DNA of 64,000 nucleotides from Stichopus chloronotus (GCA_021234535.1 CM037836.1:31586769-31650768), one strand, 5' to 3'. Shown: positions 37,895 through 51,429, counted from the stretch's first letter. Translations and numbers: made by a program. Notes: generated by a model not told the origin, from the letters alone.

Positions 37895-39043
37895 CAGTAA
37901 AACCTCATTTATCCGAACACGTTGGGACCAGACATTGTTCGGATAACAGAAAACTTAAGATAAACAGGGTTTCTTACTTGTCGTTGATTTGCTGTCGCGG
38001 GTGAAGCATGCACTTATTAATAAAGTGAAAGTAACCTTTGTTAGGTTGTCTCTGTGTCATTTCTTTCTTTTCATAGTAAAAAAATTTGTTGAAGATTCGA
38101 GCTTTTTCGTGTGTTTTGTTTAGACTGAACTTCCAAGGAGGATATTTTACATGTGCGCAATGAGTGTCCATTTGAGTTGCTCTACTTTGCTCAGCATTAG
38201 GATAACACATAACCTACACACTGAATCTTAACATTATAAACTGAAAAACAACAGTAAGTTATGCTTTCAAACTTTTTGTGCTATAAGAACCACACATAGT
38301 TAAGAATTTACCTCTGCAAGCGGGATATGCCCTGGCCGACCTAAAACAAGAGTCAGAAGCTCACCACTTAACAACGCTGACTGTCTAACTGCGATTACTG
38401 CTGCCAGCGCTTGTAGGGGACACTAGCACTAGCTATGACAGTACAAGCGGGGCGACTTGTCTTTTACCGTATGAACCCTACACTGCGAAATGGAATGTCC
38501 GCAATAGGGTTAGCGTGTGAAAGTTTCACAAGGATTTTAAGCTTGTTAGCTTACTGAATGGGTATATCATCTCTCCTATAACACCCTACGTTTAAGTCTG
38601 ATTGACATTCTTTTACACAGTCGTTAATTTAATCACTGCATTGATAAGAGTGAAAAGAACATCTGTTGGGCAACGCTGATACTAGCAGGGCTGTGAATGA
38701 ATAGCCTAGGCTTAGTGCACTTTGATAGGCTGTTGATCATATTGTGGCTCTACATGGACAACCAAAGAACAAAAGTCACGAAGAATTAAGGTAATTCTAT
38801 ATCATTTATTTATTCTCCAGCTTGATGGTTAAAGATGGTAGCTTAGATAAACATTAAGAATACTTGTGTCCTACAGCGATAAAAATCGGTGCAGATCGGA
38901 AAAGTTAAACAGAGAGACAAAATGTCAAATCTAGACTGAAATTGACATAGCTTGTGTAAGATGCCTGTTTTGCAAAAACGAACGGCCAGTTCGGATAAAC
39001 ATGGTTTCGGATGAACAAGGTTTGGGAAAAAGGGGTTTTTCTG
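37895..39043 (+). mobile_element. pogo/Tigger-like DNA transposon relic
   Basis: Left end, after a TA: CAGTAAAACCTCATTTATCC then GAAC, with an inner TTGTTCGGATAACAG. The right end carries GTTCGGATAAACATGG, TTTCGGATGAACAAGG and GGGGTTTTTCTG, which is the inverted counterpart. CAGT-starting ends with ATCCGAAC subterminal words are typical of Tigger/pogo elements, which duplicate TA. The right TA has become TG. At 1.15 kb it is too short for a full transposase, and no DDE-domain stretch is recognisable, so this is a deleted, decayed copy. Confidence 0.75.
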
Positions 39044-39440
39044 TGTTTGTGTCTGTGAATATGCTTAATCTCAGTCATTATATGGAACAAATTCCTAGAC
39101 TTTCATAATTCAGACAAAAGGAGTCTCTCCAAAATGACACTAGAGACAACGTGACATCACACATATTCATTAACTGCCATAAATTAAAAAAAGGTTGTGT
39201 GCTTTGGTATTGAGATAATCATTAGTCCAGGTATGTTTGATATCAGTGAATGAAGCCAAGTTCAGTTGTGTAGTCATCATGTCTTTAATGTATTTGAATG
39301 CATATTGGGAGGTTTTATCATGACTTTCAGATTTATGGTAAATTTGAATGAGGTTGGTACAAACAGCACTACTATTATCTTTAAGCTCAATAATGACCTA
39401 TGCAGCTCAATGAATCATTATGTAAAGTAATGTCCATCAT
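39044..39440. other. Unassigned sequence
   Basis: I see no gene or repeat here. Confidence 0.4.
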
Positions 39441-39606
39441 TTGTAGCTCATGTTGGTCGTTTATAGCTCATATTGGTTGTTTATAGCTCATATTGGTTGT
39501 TTATAGCTCATGTTGGTTGTTTACAGCTCATGTTGTTTGTTTATCACTCATATTGGTCGTTTATAGCTCATGCTGGTTGCTTTAAGTGCATTGGTTGTCT
39601 GTAGCT
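39441..39606 (+). repeat. 20 bp tandem repeat
   Basis: About eight units of TTATAGCTCATATTGGTTGT with substitutions (GTTGG/ATTGG, GGTCG/GGTTG). The last two units are degenerate. Confidence 0.92.
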
Positions 39607-40083
39607 CTAATTCCAAGAATAGAAAATAGTAGAATGAAAACTTGCTTAATTTTGTTTTCAGTATTTAGGTATGGAGGTCCTTGTCACACTCTTACACATG
39701 CTTGTCACAGTGCCATAAGGTAATGTTTACCAGGCATTGTCTCTGGCATCTGATTTATTTTCAATGACATTGACTGTGAAGAAATATGTGCATTTTTTCT
39801 GGAACTGCAATGTAAGCATTGCGCGTTGACACCAATATTGAGTGGAAGAAAACTCCAAAATTCATTTGGAGTTTGATGTAAAAGAAAAGGACTAAGCATT
39901 GCTTGTTGTAAACATGTTTGAAAGAAATAATACACAATTTGGAAGATTATATAATGTACATAATATTGAAGTATTAAGGCTTGGAAGAACATGCCACACA
40001 AGTTATGGCTATCGTAGCACAACTTGCTGCAGTAGTTGGTCATGTGTGTGTCTAGATAGTAACAGCCATTACTTAAAACTGTT
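39607..40083. other. Unassigned sequence
   Basis: I see no gene or repeat. The minus-strand 112-codon frame at 39705-40043 has no motif. Confidence 0.4.
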
Positions 40084-40218
40084 CAGTCAGTCAGTCAGTC
40101 AATCGGTCAGTCAGTGATCCAGTCAGGCAGTCAGTCAGTGAGTCAGTCAGCTAGTCTATCAGTCAGTCAGTCAGTCAGTCAGTGAGCCAGTCAGTCAGTC
40201 GGTCAGTCTGCAGTCAGT
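40084..40218 (+). repeat. (CAGT)n microsatellite
   Basis: About 135 bp of CAGT/TCAG tetranucleotide repeat, interrupted by substitutions (CAATCGGT, GATCCAGT, CTAGTCTA). Confidence 0.95.
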
Positions 40219-43200
40219 AATTCATTTAGCTCACTATTCACTTATCGATAGTGAGGATTTACATTCTAGTATGGTTGGTGCTCAATGACGAATGGATAGT
40301 TAAGTTCAACATAAGAACATAATGCAATTACTATTATGCAACATGTGACTGCATATATATATACAATGTACATGTGCTGTCAAACTTGAAGGCTTCATAT
40401 GTGTGTCACTGTTTGCCACTTGATAGACATTGGTAATTAAAAATCAAACATGAAAGAGAAAGAATTTGTCATGGTGCAAAACATGTGGTCAAGGATCGAC
40501 ATAAGCATATAATGAATGATCTATTCATGTATTGCAACTACTGACCAGCATGTTTCAAGTGTTAAAGTTATGAATTCATCATGACATGTTCTATGCCATG
40601 AAAAGACCTTTGCAAGTCTGCAACCCACATCATAGTGTTTGCATAGCATAACTGTCTGATGCTGAAAAAGGATCAGTATAATACTTGAATAATAACCACA
40701 AGAGAAGCTCCTCTAGAAGAAAGTAGAATGAAGGGTAAAATTTTGACCTGAAGGAGCTGACGTAAAATTTTGAAAAAAAAAAGTAAATAAAAAACATGAT
40801 TGAATGAGCATGACTTACCTGGTTTCATATTGATAAAGTACCAGCTTATCTCTCTAATCATTCCATGATTCATGTACCAATACCATGATAGTTAGAATTA
40901 GAAACTAATTGAGACCCAATTGCATTGACACGTTTATGGTACATTTTCGGAGCATCGATGGTAAATGTTCTCATTAAATCACACAAGAGTGACACAGACT
41001 TAATTGCCTCACCACGATCATTGTCATGTTAATTGCTTCACTGTGATCATCATCATCATCATGTTGTGTTGTAACCTACTTCTACCCACTGCATGATTGT
41101 TTGTTTCTCTCTCCCTTTTTTGTAATCCTTGGAATCCCTCATCCTCATCCACCCTTTCTCTGTCGTCTCTCCCACTCTGTTCTGTAGCCGTGTACTTTGT
41201 ATTAAACTTTGTTGACACGTAAAACAAGTTCATTGAGTGTATTCTTTTTTCAGAGGAATGGGGTCTGACTCCATCAGTTTTTGTTTTACACCAATCAAAG
41301 TATGTGTTCGGAAATAGTCTCACTGATTATTTGCACTCATTCTTCACAACCCCCTCAGTATATCACTCACAGAAATAATGGTCTTTCTTTTTCTTGCTTT
41401 ATTTTTTACATCAAAACTTCATCCTACATCTTAAGTAGGTGAGTGGTTCACTCACTGTGAAAACGAAATATCTCCATGTTTCCAAGAAATAAAATTGATA
41501 GCATAGTTAATTCATGCATGAAAGATCAACATGAACTGTAGAAGTCAAGAAAGAAACAAAAAAATTTTTTTGTTCCAGTCTTTTTCCTTTCACTATATCT
41601 TCTTTTCCACTTTCTCATGGCTTAATTTAACAAATGATTTGTCATGTTTGGACATCTTCATTAGATGTCTCACTTTTAGGTGGAGCATAGTAATATCCAT
41701 TCAAAGGCACAACAAAGTATAGAAAAATACTTTGACAGGTTTGAGGTGGGAGAGGTGCGAGAAATTTTGGGTAGTTTTAAGCATGAGTTGAATCGTTACA
41801 TTCTGGCACTGTATCATTTCTGTTTTGGTGACACAAGTGATTCATTATTGTTTGTGTGACATGAACTTTTCTGTATCTTTTATGGTGAAAAGATACAAAT
41901 GACACAAATGCCACAAAAGTGCTCCAAGGTTCATGCGTAAATTTATCGTGTGCATTCAGTCGGTATCCATAGCCATCATCAATTTCATATAGCAGTTTGT
42001 TTTATGAAATGCATTCTTGACATTAATGTGTTGAGTGATGCAGTTGACATGCTGTACCTGTGATAGAATTTATTTTAAAAAATCTATGTTTTACATGATA
42101 TTATTCAGTTACCATGGTGGGTGGGCTGCAGTCTGAAGGAAGGAAGCTTTCTGGTATATTACAAAGAAATACACTTAGAATAGAAAACAAAACTATTTCA
42201 AATTTTGTCTGAATAACAAATAATTTATTGATCAGAATTAGGAAAACATTAGGACAAAAGCAAGGATAAAAGATCTTTTTCAGAAAATAAAATTTTGTGA
42301 TTTGAATGTTAGCATTTGTTACATTATCGTGGTTACCTGTGTCACTTTTTCTTTGCTGGTGTAGATGAAGATATTATATCTTCTGTATGAATACATTTCT
42401 CACACATCTTGTGCTGTTATTGGACCAGAACTGCATTCTCCATTTAGCTATGTGAAGAAGTATGTTAGAGCTAAATGCTATTACTTTTTCTCCTCAATAA
42501 AACTAAACAGAAAGTAATAAATGAGCTGGCAATGAGGAAGAAGACATTGGTGTGAAGACTTGAAGACTGGCAATTCCTTCTTTGACATTATCGAAAAGAC
42601 AGTTTTTGTAATGTTTGGACTATTTGCATGATAGCCAGGACATGTCAATTGTTATATGCTCTGCATGGTCTCCTTTTCCATGCATGTATTGTTTATCTTT
42701 TTCTGTGTCTGCTTAATGTCTTAATACTTTATTGATTATGAGATTTTGACGTCATTGTGTGTCAATTTCCAATGCTATCAGATCATTCTATAAGAGGCAT
42801 TGCAAAACAGTTCCTGCATAGAAAAAGTAAACCATATATGGGATTTGTCGTGGAAAACTTAACAGGAGAAAGTAAATTCTTAATAGATAAAGGAGAATCA
42901 TTAAAAATTTCAAGATGACTTTGAAATTATGGTTTCAGTTTACATTGACATGTGTGCCATGTTAGTATCTTATGTTTATTAATTTAATTACAAAGAGCCA
43001 GGTGCTTCAGATCTGTGGCTTTAATATTGTTTGAAAATCTACTAGAATGAACCCTGCATTTATGCCATGTTATGGATTTTTTGAAGCTTGGGAATTCATT
43101 GAGCCAATTCATCGTGCTTAACACCCTCCAGCAAGTTTGTCTCCATTGGTAAAGATTTATTCACCAGCACAATATAAACAAAAAGTCATGATGTTACAGG

Positions 43201-44112
43201 ACACTCATAAATTTACTCATATATGATAGATTATCCCTAGCTTATATCCAATTGGTCAAGGTGTAATGACATTTGCTTTTGCCCACATTCCCTCGTTCTT
43301 GTTTTAACAGTTTTACAGCATGTCTCTCTCTGAACAAACCTACCAACAGAGTGCTGTCAAGTTTGAGCCCTGCTTGTAATGAAATCCCTCATGGCAAACT
43401 TCCTACATTTCAACGTTGAATCAGTTTTACAAAGAGTTATCTAGCATCTCACTGGGTGCATCTCTTATGGTAATTGTTTCTCTTAGGATTCTAATTTGTT
43501 TCTCAAAAATCAAACAAATGTAGATGGTCCTGTTAAATCAAAGACAAAAAAAAAGAGAAAAAAGAAAGATAGAAAGCCCTTAACCTCAGATGGTTTGTAA
43601 AAATGCAGAGACACGATCCGTCCTTGAAGATGTTTTCAATATTTGGTGTCTGATCTTTTGTCATTTTCATCTCATCTCTCCTAACCTTGGTGATGTTGCC
43701 TCTGCTTGGCGGTGAACTTAAGGAACCTTGATATACTTCTTGAGGTCTAGAGAAGTACAGTAAAGTGATATGCAGCATCACAAGATATTTGGATGAATAA
43801 ACTGCAAAAAGATAGAGAGTGTATATCTCTCACAGGATAAAAAAGTGGTTGTAGAGAGAAAGGTATCATTGCTTAGGTCTGTCTGATGGCTTGCTCCGTA
43901 ACAAGGTCAATGGTAAAAACTGACATATATTTGAAAACTTATTTTAAATCATAGAGACACCACCAAAGAAGATGAAACTGTTCATTAGTATTCCAGTGAG
44001 AATGTCATAGGTAATCATTAATGAGACTATACATCATCACAGACTATAGCTGCATTGCAGAACTGCTTTGTTGAGTGAGGTATGTTAGTAAACTTTGTGG
44101 AGTTTTCACGGC
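40219..44112. other. Unassigned AT-rich sequence
   Basis: 3.9 kb with no recognisable gene, RNA or repeat. A short CATCAT run lies at about 41045-41062. Confidence 0.4.
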
Positions 44113-44440
44113 TAACCTGGGTACCCGAATGGCATTCTATTACCCGGATCCAAAATTGCCACCCAATTCCTTCATAAGGTGAAAAACCACACAACTGCCA
44201 TGTGAACACGCTCTGTCAGATTTCCAAATTTCACCTACAGTATCATACAAAGCAAAAAGCTCAAAATGGAATTTTCTTCTTTTTCTCAAGGAAAATAGGT
44301 GGTGCTATTATTGAGAAGGTGTAGGCAAGTGTATGTATTGTATCATTAAGATTCCTCCACCCAAATGTGATGTACTGCACTGTGGAAATACCAATGACAA
44401 CAACGAAGCCATCATTTTGGTTGAGTACCTGACAGGTATG
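44113..44440 (+). mobile_element. GGGTACC-ended MITE, copy 2
   Basis: Aligns end to end with 6401-6728 at the same 328 bp length. Left end ACCTGGGTACCCG, right end GAGTACCTGACAGG. Shared interior words include CCGGATCCAAAATT (CTGGATCC in copy 1) and AATGTGATGTACTGCACT. Non-coding. Confidence 0.75.
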
Positions 44441-44796
44441 AGAAAAAATTACACGAATGTTAGTTTTAGGAATCTGTTAAAAAAAAACTAGATGAGTCAT
44501 GTCATTCCCTTCCTCCTCTGACTGGAGTAGCTGGAATACTGTTTTCATGAAGAAGAGGAGCTTGCTGAAAACAAACCACAAAAATTATAGTGCAATAAAA
44601 AAAACAAAAGTTTGAGAAGGAAAAAAAAATGTTAAAGATCTGAAGTGAACAATTGTGTAGCTATTTCAGTATTCTCTGATCCTCATGTCATTTACATTGT
44701 GATCCAAGACTCTTTAACCCCACCAAACATGTAAGGAGTTGACACAATCTTTGTGCTCCATCGTTTCTTTCAAAACCGTTTGCTTTGTATTGAGCA

Positions 44797-44997
44797 AATT
44801 CACAGCGCGTACTCCCTCACCTCATATAACCTATGCATTTCTGTATTGACCATGGCAATTACGGAAGGGCGGTGGCCAGATACACACACGAACACACACA
44901 AAATTGCCAGATGCTAGACCATGATCAATACGGAAATGCATAGGTTATGTGAGGTGAGTACATCGCTAGTGAATTCCCAAACCAGGAAGTTTTAGGG
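44797..44997 (+). mobile_element. DIRS-derived short fold-back, copy 2
   Basis: 201 bp. The left 60 bp (AATTCACAGCGCGTACTCCC to TATTGACCATGG) is fused directly to GCAATTACGGAAGGGCGGTG and the full right terminal repeat, which ends GTTTTAGGG. Everything internal is lost. GCGCGTACTCCC here gives the intact left-end sequence that is mutated in other copies. No target duplication is visible. Confidence 0.85.
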
Positions 44998-46194
44998 ATA
45001 CCAGGATGATTTAGTGCTGTATAGGCCTATAGGCCAATACATCTCTGTACACTGTGTACAGCTATAGCAGAAAGCAAGCAACATTGCTCTATCAATGGGC
45101 TTCAATTTGGGGGGGGGGGGTGGGAATAGAACTTGTCCCCCCTTCTTTTTAGAAAATGAAAGTCATGAGACACTAAGATGTTTGCCTTCTCCCTTTCCTC
45201 GCATTTTGTAACCTGAGATTAAAAGAAAATGCAACATTTTTAGTGGAATTGTAAATTTCAAATCCATGTTTAAAAATGCAAATAAATTGTACCTGAAAAT
45301 TTTCAAAGCCAAAAATTTACTTGGGAGTGCCGTTTTGTGCTCTCTGAGAGGCATTTTTCATCAAAGAATTTTTTCTGTATACTATACAGCAACTGCTAGT
45401 AGCGTGCTGCCCAGGAGGAATGTAGAGTATATGACTCTAATGGAGTAAGTACTTCTTTTATTGATTCATGTATTTCCATTCCCCAATAAAAACTTACAAA
45501 ATAAGCAACACTTGAGTTGTCATAATATTGTAACAGACTAATTTGGCCAATATCAGTAAGTCATGTATGCACAAACAATGGCACATACAGAGGAGGAGAT
45601 CTAGTCAAGCCATCTGTACAGAAAGCAAAGGTAAAAAAGGAAAGAATGCAAGCATGTACACACAGACACACAAAAATATTCAATACTGCATCACTTCACA
45701 TCCCATCAACCCTTTGCCTCAAAGCCCTTGTCTTTCTTCCCCATGAAAATGTCTGGTTACAGCACTTTCAGGATAGGTTTACGACCAGATGTCCCTCCCT
45801 GACCTTCAATATCAAATGACACCCATCACCCATTGTCCGATCTATGTATGTACATGTGTATAACCAATTCTTCCCCCAAATATTCACATGCTGTAAATGT
45901 ACAGTGCACGATTACAACAGGAAATACCTGGGCAAAATGGACATTTTTTTCAAACCAGGAAGTCCAAATGACTTTGTGATCCCTTCTCAAAAGGCATGTA
46001 AATAAAAAGACATACATACCAGTTTTGAAGTTCAAACACCTTATCTGTCATGTGGAGATACTGGTCTCAAAGGTTGCAAACTATAATCTCCACCGACCTT
46101 ACATTTAGATTGACTGAGGTTAGAATGACAGAGATTGCTTCCTTATAAAGTTTTACCAATGTTAACTGTTGGAAGTTTCAGCAACATTTAGTCG
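44998..46194. other. Unassigned sequence
   Basis: A G10-class run is near 45111-45120. Nothing else is recognised. Confidence 0.4.
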
Positions 46195-46345
46195 CTGAGA
46201 TCTCCACCTTAATAATTTTTCATACTTTTACCTGTGGTGACCTCAAATGATCTGTGACCTCCATGGAAAGCAAAAGGGATCATCTACTCACAATGTACTG
46301 TAATGACACCAACCTTGAAGTTAGAGCACTATTCCCTTCTTGAGG
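46195..46345 (-). repeat. AGGTCA-type dispersed repeat, antisense copy
   Basis: In reverse it reads CCTCAAGAAGGGAA, ACTTCAAGGTTGG, ATTGTGAGTAGATGATCCC and GGAGGTCACAGATCATTTGA, the block order of the 3.1-3.8 kb array. Confidence 0.7.
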
Positions 46346-47327
46346 TATTGTATTTTCAAGCTGGGGCATCACATACACACGCACCTACACCTGCACACAC
46401 AAACACGCACAACATGCGATCGCCATCTCATAGATTCCTTGCCTGGCTTTGGCAATGAATCAAAAAGGGAAATCAATTCAAACTTAGGGACTCGGAGAGA
46501 CTGCAGAAATCGACATTCATAAAATGGTAAAATCTTGTTGTTTATCTTAACAAACTCACCATGATGACCAACTTACTACCAGTTCATATATACTAGTACA
46601 TTGTACATGTAACCTTGAATACATGATTTACCCTCTTCGTTAATGTTTGTATAAGAAAGAAGATACTCTGACAGGTGTAATCATTAAGAATCAGTTAAAA
46701 TATAAGCAAAATAGGTGAAAAGAGAGACATGATGTTATTAACAAAGTTGCAGATGCTTTGATGACAACATACATTATCATAAACAACAAGACATAGCACT
46801 GCTACAGCTTCCTTTTTGAAATTACAAAAGTCTGTTAAATTTGTTTTGGAATAAATACGTTCACTTTCTTCTCGTTAGACTTTGTTAATCTGAGATATTT
46901 TACTCAGTGACTACTGGCTGTCAGTTACTAATGTCTCATGGCGGTTAAAATCTAGTTTTGAATGTAGCACAGACTTCTCTGTGTTGTTACAATCAGGGAT
47001 TGATAATGTTAAGGCAGACTGCACAGTTAGCTTCAGCAGTCTCGCTCTCTCCATCTTTCGTGCTTTTTCTCCTCACCAATGAAGGTAACAGCATGTTGGT
47101 TTTACATCTTCCTGCGGATAATCTGCAGTATCTCTTCAAAGAGAATGTGTGTACTCACAGCAAAGATAATTTAAAGTCCCAGTCTAAGTTTGTCAGTGAA
47201 TTTGAATGGCATAAAAGAGGTGTTGCCCCATGTTCTGAAACAAATATGTAAGCAGTAGAATGATTTGGGGATGAAAGAACTATAAATTTGAATGAAAAAC
47301 AATTGGAAAAAAAAAATGTGATGATAG
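46346..47327. other. Unassigned sequence
   Basis: A CACAC-rich patch near 46375-46410. No gene recognised. The 97-codon frame at 46958-47251 has no motif. Confidence 0.4.
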
Positions 47328-47994
47328 TTAAAGTGATTACGTGCGTAGGCAAAAAGTAAAAACATTGAAATTTCATCTCCAAAAGTTTGGTAAGGCTTTT
47401 AATTACGTCATTTAGACAATCTGGGAAAATAAATAGGCTTCAGTTGGTTAATTTTGCCATATGACTTCAAATTCTCCTAACATAACGACAAAAAGTGTAC
47501 AATACGATAATGTAGTGGTTGACAGTTTTCATTCAAATCAATGGTGTGCTTCTTTGAGCAAGCCAATGGGAAGGATACTAGTATTGAATATTCAGTTAAC
47601 AACTCAGGATCACTGACGCCGCGGGCAAGGTTGTGTTCTGTTCGTTGGTTATTTATAAATACAGTGTTTCCTTTCGCCAAATACTACAATTCCCAACACC
47701 TACCAGGGAGCGACGACTTGAGTAGTATGTTTTTGATACACTAGTGAGACCTGTACTGTTGCATATTCATTATGTAGCCGGCTAAGAACTGTTAATTTTC
47801 AAATATGATTTCTGTTTTTTACTGTTTTTATGCCAATCCCATTGCTTTTCAAAGTAGTTACTGTCATTTTTCTTCATTGAAAGACATAGTCCGTTCATGT
47901 ACAACCTGGTGTGTACATTTAAAATTAAAGAAAAAGTTAAGATCAAACATAATCTTGTCTTTTTGGTTTTTCAGTACACACGCAATCACTTTAA
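47328..47994 (+). mobile_element. TTAA MITE family A, copy 3 (complete)
   Basis: 667 bp and uninterrupted, the reference for the family. The left end TTAA AGTGATTACGTGCGTAGGC is matched by the right end TACACACGCAATCACT TTAA. The interior contains GACAGTTTTCATTCA, ACTACAATTCCC, TTTTTGATACAC and AATTTTCAAATATGA. The open frames inside have no transposase motif. Confidence 0.9.
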
Positions 47995-48140
47995 TTTTAT
48001 GTCTGTTCTCACAACTGTGAGGATGGTATTTGTAATTTCATTTGGCACAGGGAATTTGATTAACAGTTTTCCAAGAAAAGTTACTCTAATATGACGCTGA
48101 GAAGGCACATCTGAGTAGGTTAGAAACTTCTAAACTGTTG

Positions 48141-48287
48141 TTAACCCTTTCACAGCCACTTACATAATACTACATATCCTGAAAAGTTTCGCAGCCACAC
48201 GTTACGTAAAATTTAAGTGTTCCAATTTGTGTAGTCGGTCGAAAAGGGTGGTGTCAAAGTAATGATCACTGGTTGTGATAGGGTTAA
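48141..48287 (+). mobile_element. TTAA MITE family E (CCCTTT-ended)
   Basis: 147 bp. The left end TTAA CCCTTTCACAGCCACT is matched by the right end ACTGGTTGTGATAGGG TTAA with about four mismatches. CCC-starting ends with TTAA duplication fit piggyBac-type elements better than the AG-starting families elsewhere in the window. Non-coding. Confidence 0.75.
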
Positions 48288-51200
48288 GTTTGCATACCTA
48301 GTTTGTGCTTGATCTCCATTTTTGGTGTTTTTTCTTTGTATAAACTCGGACTGGTCCTTTAATCGGGAAAAGAAGATCCTTCCTTGGAAAAAAGTATATT
48401 GCATATATGAAGTGTGTTTTGTTTGAATGGTAGAATCTCTGTTTATTACCCCGAAAGTTGATTGGCAATCAGTCACATTATCACCTTCTCACAGGGAAAG
48501 AGGGAATGGTAGATGGCGAAAGAGGAGGGTTGGTAGGAGCATTAGGAGAAAAATAAGAGAAGTTGAGGGTTTGACATTGATGATGAAACAAATGTGAAGA
48601 ATTTGAGTTTGATGTATATGGTGAAAAAGGTGAAGACTCTGGGAAGGACGCTAATCTTGTCTTGCATTTCTCAACCGTAATGGTGCTGTTCCGGCAGTTT
48701 GTTTACTTTCTCAACGACACACACAAGACCAAGTTAGAGAAGGATCACAATCAAACTTTCATGAGATATTGCTATTTGATCAAAGTGACTGGTTAATAAA
48801 GCTTTGAGGATAAAAATAAAAATTGCATGCTAGGATGATCACAGAGAGCATAAGCAAATAATAAGACATTGAAACTAAAATTGATCCACCACAAATTGTC
48901 CATCATGCCTATATGTTAATGGCTGGATCACATGCAGAAATCTGCAATTTCTATTGGGTTTCAAATCCTGCATTTAGTAGGATGTAGCACCAGAGTGCGA
49001 ACTTATTCCAATCTGATCCTTCCTGGATGATCAGTCAGTTGTAATAGACAATTTACTTGCTTCTTTTAACATAAAATAAGATGAAAGGAGAAAAAAATAA
49101 CACAAAATTTCCTAACCTTTTGTAAGCTTAGGGTAAGTTTAGAAAAAAAAACAACGGAGCATATCCGTGTCAATCTGAGTGACTTACTGTTACTAGAATG
49201 ATTTTTGCATATTTACAACGGAAATAGAAACCTTTCACAGTTTTAGAATGTCAGATCAAAACCTTTTAGGAGCCACATTGCTGTGCATTTACATTTTTGT
49301 CTTGTGTGTGTGTGGATTTTTTTTTTGTATGTGTGTGTTTTTTCTTCATCTCCCTTCTTCTCAATTTCCTCCTTTGCTTTTCCAAGTTTGTTTTTTGTGA
49401 CTTTTTTTTCCTGCAGCTTGTGAGAGACTCTGGTGATACCAAACCGGTCTCAAATTATATTGGCACTTGAATTTATGAAATCAGAGATAATTGTGTGCCT
49501 TTTTTATTTGTTAACTTGAGTGACAATTGCCTAGGATGGGGTCAATAACTTTACCATCCTAACAGCCATAAATTGGAGCATGGTTGGGTAACCTGTGTTG
49601 ACTTTATCATAAGGGCAATATTTCCTCTCAGGGCAAGAAGAGTTGATAGGATTTCATTGAGAGTAAATAGAAGGTTGAATCAGACACACAGTTAGCTAAG
49701 AATAACATTTGGGGATGATGCTTTATTGATAAGCAAAAGCGGAACAAAGACTGAGTTGGTGGTCGGTAGGGAAGGCTCGAAGAACAGCAGAGGGAATAAA
49801 GTAGCTTTCAGAAGAGAGGAGGCGGAGAGGAATAAGTCAAGAGGAGTGATGGAGTGGATCTCAAGTATATAATATCAGATTTGATGTTAGGACTGAAACC
49901 ACTTGATAAATCATATGAGAGCGTTAGGTTCGAGTCAAGTGGTTGCCATTTCAAGTCTCAAGTTAGTTTTACTCTTCTGCTCTACTGTGACAAGTTAATT
50001 ATTCATTCTTGCCATCTTTCACTCCACAGCATCTGCTAAGTTCACACTAAGAGTTTGTAATATGTATTTTTTTTTCTCTCCAGCAGAAATGGGCATATTC
50101 AATGGCCAACTCTGATCATAATGCAATAACTTTGAGCTGTACATAGTACTCATCCATGAATGTCAGCTGTTTCATAAGGCTAGTGTTTCTGAAAGATTGT
50201 TAAAAGGTACAGCATCCAGTGTAAGTTTTTTTAATCTGTACTTTGCCGGTTCTCACTCCTTTGCAAAGGGTAAAATATTGACATGTTCCTTCGTTGGTTT
50301 CTCTTCTGGTTGTCGTGTATTAAGCCAGACGACTTTGTTCCAACTGTGATTATTAAACAGAATGTCAGTGACCTGTTAATTTTAACCGTTTTTACTTTAA
50401 TCTTTTCAGGGGAATTAACGGTTTACACCATGTAGGTCTCTCTCATCTCTTCTCCAAAAGAGTGACCTCCTCCACCCCAAAATATTTCCCCTATACCTGC
50501 AAAGCTCTGCTTGACTGGAAATAAAAGATAACCATGCATGGGGCCTAGTGCCATTTCAAATGGAGCAAGTAATCATCTCTAAACAGTAACATCTCAATTT
50601 TCTGGAAACCCTCTCAACTTGAGACTGATACTCAGCCGTTGTTTCGCAATCTCATGTGAATGCGCTTTATGCATGGTTGGTGTCCCCCTTCCCCGATCTT
50701 GAAAATCAGTGGAGAACACTGATCGTCCCTAAATATATAATAGGAGGATGAACATAACAGTTCATGTGGAACAGCTGGCAGAAATTCAAGGCAGAGAGGA
50801 AGTAATGTTAGTCAATTTAGTTCCAGCAATACCCAAAGGGCTTCCAATAGCCAGAAAATATGTGATAATGTAACCTGTCCACTATAACAGAACAGTTAGG
50901 ATTTTATGTTAAAACAACAACTTTTAATTGCATGTATAACAACTGTGCAAATCCTCACAGGGCAGTCAAGCAACTTTTACATTTCCTGCTGAATACTGAC
51001 ATCTAACCTGGGACTGGTACCAATGTTGAATTACAAGTGTGCATTTCTATGGTCACTGCTGTACAAATCCGTTCATGTTGCCTAAGGATGACTTGAATAT
51101 CTGAGGAATGTGGAACATGAATTAAGCATGTCAAATGTGGCAAAGTGTAAATCATGTTCTTGTTGAACCTGCGTACTCCCTAGGTGAAATTTTTCAAAAT

Positions 51201-51429
51201 TCTGATTTTTTTTCTCAGAATTACTTACAGGACCAGAACATCTTAGCAAGTGACAATATATTGCTTTCATCTTGTACCTCACCCGCTGGTGATAAATTGA
51301 CAATTTACGTATGCTACATGATAGAAGTCCATCAAAGCACCATTATGTGAACCTGAATGATTCAAGACAAAAATTGGTTAATGCAAAAGTAGGCATTTTT
51401 GGATGTACTGAAGGCTATGTTCTGGCAGA
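48288..51429. other. Mostly unassigned sequence
   Basis: No repeat family recognised. The one point of note is a strong splice-acceptor-like context with a short open tail at 49417. A G/T-rich simple patch is at 49300-49340. Confidence 0.4.
49417..49470 (+). CDS. Possible 3'-terminal exon, 17 codons, very uncertain
   Basis: A pyrimidine-rich tract ending TTTTTTTTCCTGCAG precedes an open tail reading LVRDSGDTKPVSNYIGT and a stop. The acceptor is good, but the exon is tiny, matches no family I know, lacks a nearby AATAAA, and its phase is assumed. Chance occurrence in 64 kb is quite likely. Confidence 0.13.
   Translation, partial: LVRDSGDTKPVSNYIGT

Noticed and set aside
50084..50146. Acceptor-like TTTTTTTTTCTCTCCAG followed by QKWAYSMANSDHNAITLSCT
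   Set aside because: SDHNAI recalls the SDH motif of retroelement endonucleases, but only 20 codons are open and nothing upstream or downstream supports either an exon or a LINE.
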